Made by a program: the position numbers and the translations under genes
Source of the DNA: Verrucomicrobiota bacterium
GTDB taxonomy: Bacteria; Verrucomicrobiota; Verrucomicrobiia; Limisphaerales; SIBE01
Direction: 5' to 3'
NCBI GenBank assembly: GCA_016209525.1
Contig: JACQWK010000696.1
Location: 1 to 40,048, forward strand
DNA: 40,048 bases
In this document: positions 25,557-31,176 of the stretch, piece by piece
Numbering within the stretch: position 1 is the first letter of the stretch
Layout of the letters: every line of letters begins with the position of its first letter
The notes under the pieces: model-generated
Database searches by the model: none
What the model saw: the letters and a program-made list of their open reading frames with translations, nothing else
Told to the model about the DNA's origin: nothing

Positions 25557-26111
25557 ATGCAAACGGATGGACCGATCACATTGACTCGAGACGTTGAAGC
25601 GGCCGTGGTGCCCGTCGGCACCATCGTCACACTCCAGAAGGGCGAACAAGCCTACGTGACACAATCGCTTGGAGGCAGCTATACCGTCGTCGTCAACGGC
25701 AACATGTTTCGGATCGAAGGCAAGAACGCGGATGCTCTCAGCCTCCAAGCGGCCTCAGTATCGGCCAGCGCTGCGCTCGGCAAATCCGCGACCCCAGAAG
25801 AGCTGGAGACGCAAGTGTGGGACGCCATGCGCACCTGCTACGATCCGGAAATTCCAGTGAACATCGTGGATCTCGGCCTGATCTACGACTGCCAAGTCGA
25901 ACGAGTCGCCGAAGGCAGCCATCGCGTGAATGTGAAGATGACGCTGACGGCTCCCGGCTGCGGCATGGGGCCGATGCTCCAGCAGGACGTTCAGAGCAAA
26001 TTGATCTCTCTGGAAGGCATCGACGAAGCCAACGTCGAACTGGTCTGGGACCCGCCCTGGAACCAAGGCATGATGACCGAGGCGGCTAGGCTTCAGCTCG
26101 GGTTGTATTGA
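25557..26111 (+). CDS. sufT: SufT, DUF59-containing Fe-S maturation factor
   Basis: 184 residues. An N-terminal beta-rich part (1-65, with VPVGTIVTLQKGEQAYVTQS and MFRIEGKNADAL) is followed by a MIP18/DUF59 domain (about 82-175). This shows TCYDPEIPVNIVDLGLIYD at 93-111, TAPGCGMGPML around 131, and the VELVWDPPWNQGMMTEAAR end. The DPEIP and APGCG motifs and the two-part layout fit SufT, an auxiliary factor in Fe-S protein maturation found in suf operons lacking IscA-type carriers. Its TGA ends one base before the ATG of sufS. Confidence 0.93.
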   Translation: MQTDGPITLTRDVEAAVVPVGTIVTLQKGEQAYVTQSLGGSYTVVVNGNMFRIEGKNADALSLQAASVSASAALGKSATPEELETQVWDAMRTCYDPEIPVNIVDLGLIYDCQVERVAEGSHRVNVKMTLTAPGCGMGPMLQQDVQSKLISLEGIDEANVELVWDPPWNQGMMTEAARLQLGLY

Positions 26112-26112
26112 G

Positions 26113-27375
26113 ATGAGCCTCGCGAGTCCAATTCAGGAGCCGAAAAAGTCTGCGATCGATTGGCGGTCGTTGCGCGATGATTTTCCCGCCCTCCACCAGA
26201 TCGTCCATGGCCATCCTTTGATTTACTTCGACAATGCGGCGACGACCCAGAAACCACGTTTCGTCATTGAAGCCCTCCGATCCTTTTACGAGCGCGACAA
26301 CGCCAACGTCCATCGCGGCGTCCATGAATTGAGCAATCGGGCCAGTGCCGCTTATGAAGCCGCCCGTGCCCGCGCTGCGCAGTTCATCCGCGCGAAAAGC
26401 GCCGACGAAATCGTTTTCACGCGCGGCACGACCGAGGCGATCAACCTCGTTGCTCAATCCTGGGGCCCAAAAAACCTTCGACCGGGCGACCGAATCCTTC
26501 TCACGGAGATGGAGCATCACAGCAACATTGTTCCGTGGCAGCTCCTCGCCGAACGCGTCGGCGCCCAGTTGATCTTTCTTCCGATCAGCGACGACAAAGG
26601 ATTGTTGGATCTCAATCGCCTCGACGAATGGCTGACACCGCAAGTCAAGATCCTCGCGATCACTCACATTTCCAATTCGCTTGGAACGGTGAATCCCGTC
26701 GCCGAACTTTGCCGCCGCGCACGCAGAATCGGCGCCGTCACCCTCATTGACGCCGCCCAAAGCGCCGGGCACTGCCCGTTGGATGTCCAGGAAATCGGTT
26801 GCGATTTCCTCGCGTTCTCCGGTCACAAAATGTGCGGGCCCACGGGAATCGGCGTGCTCTACGGCCGCCACGAACTGCTCGAAGCCATGCCTCCTTACCA
26901 AGGCGGCGGCGACATGATTTCAACCGTTGATTTCCATCGCAGCACTTGGAACCGCGTGCCGCATAAATTTGAAGCAGGCACACCCCATATCAGCGGCGCC
27001 GTCGGGTTGCACGCGGCAATGGATTATCTGGATCGAATCGGCCGCAAAAACATTGCCCAGCGGGATCATGAATTGGCGGCCTACGCCTACGAGAGGCTTT
27101 CGCGATTAAGTGGGCTCCGCCTTTTCGGCCCGCACGTCGGCAGGGCTGGGCTGGTCAGCTTTCTGGCCGCAGATGTCCATGCCCATGATCTGGTCACCGT
27201 GGCCGATCAACGAGGAATCGCGCTCCGAGGCGGCCACCACTGCAATCAGCCTTTGATGAAACAGCTCGGAGTGGAAGCGACCGCCCGCGCGAGCTTCTAT
27301 TTCTACAACTTGGAAGAAGAAATCGACCGCTTCGTCGATGCCTTACGGGAAATCCAAAAGTTTTTCAGCCGCTAG
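26113..27375 (+). CDS. sufS: Cysteine desulfurase SufS
   Basis: A 420-residue PLP enzyme that takes sulfur from cysteine and hands it to SufU. Marks: IYFDNAATTQKPRFVIEALR, NANVHRGVHELSNRAS, EMEHHSNIVPWQLLAER, ITHISNSLGTVNPVAELCRR, DAAQSAGHCPLDVQEIGCDF, Schiff-base Lys239 in FSGHKMCGPTGIGVLYG, and the persulfide Cys377 in RGGHHCNQPLM. The H-H-C-N form is the SufS (group II) active loop. It starts directly after sufT, so the genes are tightly coupled, and the rhodanese-like gene follows in the same transcript. Confidence 0.97.
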   Translation: MSLASPIQEPKKSAIDWRSLRDDFPALHQIVHGHPLIYFDNAATTQKPRFVIEALRSFYERDNANVHRGVHELSNRASAAYEAARARAAQFIRAKSADEIVFTRGTTEAINLVAQSWGPKNLRPGDRILLTEMEHHSNIVPWQLLAERVGAQLIFLPISDDKGLLDLNRLDEWLTPQVKILAITHISNSLGTVNPVAELCRRARRIGAVTLIDAAQSAGHCPLDVQEIGCDFLAFSGHKMCGPTGIGVLYGRHELLEAMPPYQGGGDMISTVDFHRSTWNRVPHKFEAGTPHISGAVGLHAAMDYLDRIGRKNIAQRDHELAAYAYERLSRLSGLRLFGPHVGRAGLVSFLAADVHAHDLVTVADQRGIALRGGHHCNQPLMKQLGVEATARASFYFYNLEEEIDRFVDALREIQKFFSR

Positions 27376-27384
27376 ACTCCTCCT

Positions 27385-27951
27385 ATGTCACCCGCCGCTT
27401 CAACGATCGGTCCGCAGAGCACGATGCATGAAGTGCTCGAAGCTTACCCCGGCGCCCAGCGCGCGCTGTTTCGCCGGTATCACATCGGCGGTTGCAGCAG
27501 TTGCGGGTTTCAATTGACCGAAACCCTCGAACAGCTTTGCCGCCGCAACAACGACCTCAAAGTTGACGAAGCCCTGGCGCACATCCAATCGAGTCACGAA
27601 CAAGACGCCAGGATTCTGATTTCGCCGAAGGAACTTTCCGAACTGCTGGCCAGGGATTCGTCTGTGAAATTGCTCGATGCCAGGTCCCGCGAAGAATTCG
27701 AAGCTGTCCGCGTCGAAGGTTCACAACTGCTTTCCCAGCCGGCCATGCAGGAAATCATGGGCCGTTGGCCGCGCGACCAGGTGTTCGTCATCATCGATCA
27801 CCAAGGCAAACACGGACTCGACACCGCCGCTTATTTCCTCGGTCATGGCTTCGAGAATGTCCGCTGTCTGCGCGGAGGAATCGACGCCTGGGCCCAGGAA
27901 ATCGACCCCAAACTGCCGCGTTACCGGCTCGAACCCACAGCCAAATCATGA
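27385..27951 (+). CDS. Rhodanese-like protein with N-terminal CxxC domain, lacking the catalytic cysteine
   Basis: 188 residues. The N-terminal 60 residues (MHEVLEAYPGAQRALFRRYH, then IGGCSSCGFQLTETL with Cys37 and Cys40) resemble the helical DUF1858/ScdA-N type domain that often binds a metal or Fe-S cluster. A rhodanese domain (about 75-185) follows, with VKLLDARSREEFEAVRVEGS and FENVRCLRGGIDAWAQEIDP. At the loop where active rhodaneses have Cys, this protein reads VIIDHQGKHGLDTAAYFLG, so the sulfur-carrying cysteine is missing. A regulatory or docking role in the suf operon is inferred. Its stop overlaps the next gene's ATG (ATGA). Confidence 0.85.
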   Translation: MSPAASTIGPQSTMHEVLEAYPGAQRALFRRYHIGGCSSCGFQLTETLEQLCRRNNDLKVDEALAHIQSSHEQDARILISPKELSELLARDSSVKLLDARSREEFEAVRVEGSQLLSQPAMQEIMGRWPRDQVFVIIDHQGKHGLDTAAYFLGHGFENVRCLRGGIDAWAQEIDPKLPRYRLEPTAKS

Positions 27952-28475
27952 GTGACACCGACCTCCAACGCCGCATCGCGGAAGCCATCCAAAATCCCAA
28001 AAACATGGGTGAGTTGGAGGGCGCCGACGCCGTGGGCACCGTGGGCAACTCCGACTGCGGCGAGATGCTCCGGATGTGGATCAAATTCAAAGAGGAGCAC
28101 GGGAAGAAAGTCATCGATCGCGCCACCTTTCAATCGTTCGGTTGCGAAACCGCCATTGCCGTCGCCAGCCTGGCCACCGAATTGATCCGAGGGAAGACCA
28201 CGGAACAAGCTCTTTCAATGTCAGGCGAAGAACTCGCCGGAGACCTCGGCCCGTTGCCGCCCATGAAAATCCACTGTTCACAGTTGGTCGAAGAAGCGCT
28301 GCGCTCGGCCCTGCAACCGAGTTCCGAGTCGCGCCCGTGCGACGCCGTGAAGCAGGCAACGCCTCCGGCTCCCACCGACGCTCCGAGTCTCCTCGGCAAT
28401 TTGGGCCAGGCCTCCCAGACAGGCGGCGGCTTCCGCATCATTATGCTCGACGAAAAACGGCCGACTGAACCGTAG
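27948..28475 (+). CDS. Second U-type (NifU/IscU N-domain-like) Fe-S scaffold
   Basis: 175 residues from the ATG at 27948, which overlaps the preceding stop by 4 bases. It has the NifU-N/IscU pattern: DLQRRIAEAIQNPKNMGELE, Cys37 in GNSDCGEMLRMW, Cys66 in FQSFGCETAIAVASLATELI and Cys110 in MKIHCSQLVEEALRSAL. Unlike SufU there is no long insert, and the usual C-G-D is C-G-E. A proline-rich tail (about 122-175) follows the fold. It is closer to the IscU/NifU cluster scaffold than to SufU, so the operon may encode a sulfur acceptor and a separate cluster scaffold. The stop codon TAG is part of a dispersed 25-bp repeat (28472-28496). Confidence 0.85.
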   Translation: MSDTDLQRRIAEAIQNPKNMGELEGADAVGTVGNSDCGEMLRMWIKFKEEHGKKVIDRATFQSFGCETAIAVASLATELIRGKTTEQALSMSGEELAGDLGPLPPMKIHCSQLVEEALRSALQPSSESRPCDAVKQATPPAPTDAPSLLGNLGQASQTGGGFRIIMLDEKRPTEP

Positions 28476-28496
28476 CCGCCGACGTAAGGAGGCGGA
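28472..28496 (+). repeat. Dispersed 25-bp palindromic unit supplying a stop codon
   Basis: Begins GTAGCCGCCGACGTAAGGAG and ends GCGGA. Related to units at 4657-4681, 4726-4750 (inverted) and 13369-13393 (inverted). The TAG at 28473-28475 ends the U-type scaffold gene, so the element sits exactly at the gene's 3' edge. Confidence 0.75.
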
Positions 28497-28594
28497 TGAC
28501 AATAGAAGACAGACAGGATTCTCGCCCCACCGGGTTTGGTTGCGGCTCCGCCGCGCCGCGTTCATCCGCGGTTGAAGCACTTCTTCCAGGGTAA

Positions 28595-29155
28595 ATGAAA
28601 AGCCGCGGCTGGTTTTTTTTTATCGGATTCTTGCTCGGCATTGCGCTCGGCTACGCAGGGGCGCAGGAGTCCATCCAGCTAAAATCGAAGGAAATCTTCA
28701 TGCAAGTGGCTGGCAAGATCGATGAGGGAATCCGAGATCTGCTTCGACGACGGGAGAAAGGCGCGAGGGAGGCTGCCGACGACGGAGTGGTCACACAGCG
28801 GATGCAGTCCGTTCCCCCGCAAGCTGACGCCGACAAACCGATCGATGCCGCCGGCTACATTCGCCAATCTGTATCGATTCAGGACTTGGCAGCTAAAGTT
28901 TCCGACGAAGCCACGAACGCCGCGGTGATCTCCGGCAAAGTCCTGAACTCCGGCGCTCAACGGCTGCCCCGCGTGGAAGCCACCGTCTTCTTCCTCGGCA
29001 CAGACACGATTGTCTTTGATACGAGGGTGCCGATAGTTCTCAAATCGCCACTCGGCCCGGCGAGTGAACAGGCCTTCTCCGTCACTGTCCCCAATATTCC
29101 GCCCACTTGGACTAAAGGCCGCGTGCGGGCCGCCATCACCCACATCACTTTCTAA
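28595..29155 (+). CDS. Membrane-anchored hypothetical protein with FxLYD-like C-terminal domain
   Basis: 186 residues. The start (GWFFFIGFLLGIALGYAGAQ) is a signal anchor or uncleaved signal peptide. Residues 25-100 are charged, and 100-186 form a beta-rich segment (AAVISGKVLNSGAQRLPRVE, ATVFFLGTDTIVFDTRVPIV, VTVPNIPPTWTKGRVRAAIT). The pattern of 'a modification of gene X; K-V-x-N-x-x-x-x-x-L-x-x-V-x-A-T-V' resembles extracellular FxLYD-type domains. It lies after the suf operon with a gap of about 120 bp holding only the repeat above. Function is unknown. A run of nine T at 28613-28621 in the signal anchor is a possible slippage site. ATG at 28595 is followed at once by this stretch. Confidence 0.6.
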   Translation: MKSRGWFFFIGFLLGIALGYAGAQESIQLKSKEIFMQVAGKIDEGIRDLLRRREKGAREAADDGVVTQRMQSVPPQADADKPIDAAGYIRQSVSIQDLAAKVSDEATNAAVISGKVLNSGAQRLPRVEATVFFLGTDTIVFDTRVPIVLKSPLGPASEQAFSVTVPNIPPTWTKGRVRAAITHITF

Positions 29156-29201
29156 CAGCGTTTTCTGAAGTCACCCAAACGTTTCATCACGCTTTGCCCC
29201 C

Positions 29202-30356
29202 TCAAGACGCGGCCAATTCACTCGCTTTCTCCAGGGCAGTGGTCAGCGGCAGAACCTCGACCTTCTCGTGCACGGGATATGTGCCGCTCCCCGGATACAC
29301 AATCCAGACTCGCTCCGGCTTCAAATCCTCAAGCGCTAAGTGCATTGACTTCGTCATCGCCGGCGCGTCCTGATACTTGAACTCAAAGCCCCAACGCTTG
29401 CCCCGCGCCAATACCAGCAGGTCGAGTTCGGCCCGGCTCTGGGTCGCCCAGAAATATGCGTTACGCTCCCCGGTCAGCGCGACGATTTGCTCGACGGCGA
29501 AACCCTCCCACGATAGGCCGAGCTTCGGATGCCCTTGCAACGCTCCCGCATCCGGGAGGTTCAGTAAGAGATGCAGCAGGCCGCTGTCACGCACATAAAT
29601 CTTGGGCGACCTTACCACGCGCTTGCCGACGTTTTCAAACCACGGCGGCAGAAGTCGCACCATGTAGGCCGCCGCCAACAAGTCAAGGTAATGGCGGGTC
29701 GTATGGTGACTGACCCCCAGCGAAGCGCCAATCTCCGACGCATTCCAGACTTGTCCGTGGTAATGCGCCACCATGGTCCAAAAACGGCGCAACGTTTCGG
29801 CCCCGACGCGCACACCAAGCTGCGGCAAATCGCGCTCCAAGAATGTCCGCAGGAAATTCTGCCGCCAAGACCAGCTTGTAGTTTCCGATTCCGCCAGAAA
29901 GGCTGGCGGAAATCCGCCACGGACCCACAAGGCCGATAGTCTCTCCGCACCGACTTCTTCAATGGAGAAACCCGTCATGTCCACGAAATGAGCGCGACCG
30001 GCGAGGCTGTCGGATGCCTCCTTCATCAGGTCCGGAGATGCGCTGCCCAGGATAAGGAAGCGGCACGGAAGCGGTTTCCGATCAGCGAGCACCCGGAGCA
30101 GCAGCGTCAGTTCAGGTTTCCGCTGGATTTCGTCCAGGATCACGAGCCCTCGCAAAGGTTCCAGGACCAGCTTGGGATTGGCGAGCCTGACCTGATCCTC
30201 CGGATCTTCCAGATCGAAATAAGTCGCCCCTTGTTGCCGGGCAAGTTCACGAGCGAGTGTGGTCTTGCCGCATTGCCTGGGACCGAGCAATGCGGTGACT
30301 GGAGCGTGGCGAAGCCCTTCGGCGACAGCCATCATCAATCGCGTGCGAGGTAACAT
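29202..30356 (-). CDS. AAA ATPase with C-terminal DUF4143 domain
   Basis: 384 residues. The N-terminal AAA part has Walker A LLGPRQCGKTTLARELA (near residue 24) and Walker B GLVILDEIQRKPELTLLLRV, then LILGSASPDLMKEASDSLAG with the sensor-type arginine region. A winged-helix linker (NASEIGASLGVSHHTTRHYL) follows, then a C-terminal DUF4143 domain. The latter carries AELDLLVLARGKRWGFEFKY, a PD-(D/E)xK-like core (Asp, then Glu-x-Lys). The family is widespread in bacteria and archaea and its role is unknown; proposals include DNA-related or toxin-antitoxin-type functions. A perfect 12-bp inverted repeat lies 7 bases before its ATG. It converges on the hypothetical gene at 28595. Confidence 0.85.
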   Translation of the reverse strand: MLPRTRLMMAVAEGLRHAPVTALLGPRQCGKTTLARELARQQGATYFDLEDPEDQVRLANPKLVLEPLRGLVILDEIQRKPELTLLLRVLADRKPLPCRFLILGSASPDLMKEASDSLAGRAHFVDMTGFSIEEVGAERLSALWVRGGFPPAFLAESETTSWSWRQNFLRTFLERDLPQLGVRVGAETLRRFWTMVAHYHGQVWNASEIGASLGVSHHTTRHYLDLLAAAYMVRLLPPWFENVGKRVVRSPKIYVRDSGLLHLLLNLPDAGALQGHPKLGLSWEGFAVEQIVALTGERNAYFWATQSRAELDLLVLARGKRWGFEFKYQDAPAMTKSMHLALEDLKPERVWIVYPGSGTYPVHEKVEVLPLTTALEKASELAAS

Positions 30357-30363
30357 TATTGTG

Positions 30364-30392
30364 GCATTTTGGAAGTTTGCCTTCCAAAATGC
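30364..30392. promoter_or_regulatory. Perfect 12-bp inverted repeat at the start of the DUF4143 ATPase gene
   Basis: GCATTTTGGAAG (30364-30375) and CTTCCAAAATGC (30381-30392) are exact complements around a 5-base loop. On the minus strand the element ends 7 bases before the ATG at 30356 and takes the place of a ribosome site. It may be an operator (the ATPase has its own winged-helix segment) or an RNA hairpin controlling translation. Confidence 0.6.
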
Positions 30393-30591
30393 AAGGTCAT
30401 CGCGTCGCTATTTCATCTCTCGTTTCACAACTCCACCTCGGTCTCAAACGCGTCAAAACAACGCTTGCCCGCAATCAACGCACGGCGCCTGCGCACGCCA
30501 AACCATCACACGTTGGCTCTGTTCGTCGATGTTTGTTTCAGGCATTCTTTCTCGTAGCATGAAACGAAGCCGGTATGAGAAGAGAAAAGCT

Positions 30592-30798
30592 ATGATTCTT
30601 TTCTTCGACCTTGAAACAACAGGCCTGACAACAGAATTGTGCCGGATTCCACGCTCCGGTGGCGGGTACAAATGGCCGACATTGGATGAACTGCACAGGC
30701 ATCTTTTCGGAACGGGCGTCCAAGGCGCGCACGACGCAGGTTCCGACGTGCTATCGTGCTCCAAATGCTATTTCAGACTTCAACAGATGGGCGCTTGA
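30592..30798 (+). pseudogene. Internally deleted DEDDh 3'-5' exonuclease remnant
   Basis: The 68-residue product begins MILFFDLETTGL, the Exo I motif of epsilon-type (DnaQ-like) 3'-5' exonucleases. It jumps almost at once to GGYKWPTLDELHRHLFGTG and QGAHDAGSDVLSCSKCYFRL, the Exo III end with the His-Asp-Ala-x-x-Asp motif. The middle of the fold, with Exo II, should take about 100 more residues and is missing. The frame is unbroken, so an in-frame deletion between bases about 30630 and 30645 explains it. A ribosome-site-like AGAGAAAAG precedes the ATG. It is not expected to be active as a nuclease. It lies in a stretch of broken genes before the restriction locus. Confidence 0.65.
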
Positions 30799-30877
30799 AG
30801 ATCGCCATTGACCTGCGCCTTTAACGCATCGTGGCCAAGCGGGCCAAAGATCGGCCGCGCGGCAGCGCAGCCCTACC

Positions 30878-31176
30878 ATGCGCATCGTCCACACCGAGCT
30901 GGAGCATGAGTTTCTTGGGCAAGCGGCCTACACGCTGGCCGTCATCACCGTGCCGGAATCCGCCCTCGAACCGCTGCGGGAGAATGAGGTCTGCTGCGTC
31001 CGGACGTTGGAATGGCGCGGCACTTTTTCCTCTCAACTCACGACTACCAACACTCAACTCCCGTCGTAACCTCGGCGGAACTGGCGCGTAAACATCTGCC
31101 GGGCTACGAGAAGAAAGTCCGGCACGTCCCACGCCGACGGTCGGCATTGCGAACACCGGGGATCAAGCATTTGTAA
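30878..31176 (+). pseudogene. Unrecognised gene remnant interrupted by a heptad array
   Basis: From the ATG at 30878 the frame reads like real coding sequence for about 50 residues (MRIVHTELEHEFLGQAAYTL, AVITVPESALEPLRENEVCC, VRTLEWRG). It then runs into a 7-bp repeat array (31031-31065) and a stop at 31069. In another frame a second coding-like piece follows (SAELARKHLPGYEKKV, with its stop at 31174-31176 overlapping the hsdR end). The two pieces could be halves of one gene split by the array. No family recognised. Between 30799 and 30877 nothing was seen. Confidence 0.3.
31031..31065. repeat. Heptanucleotide array
   Basis: Five 7-bp units, TCTCAAC, TCACGAC, TACCAAC, ACTCAAC, TCCCGTC, resemble the CTCAACC-type units before 322. 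They separate the two coding-like pieces of the remnant at 30878-31176. Confidence 0.6.
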
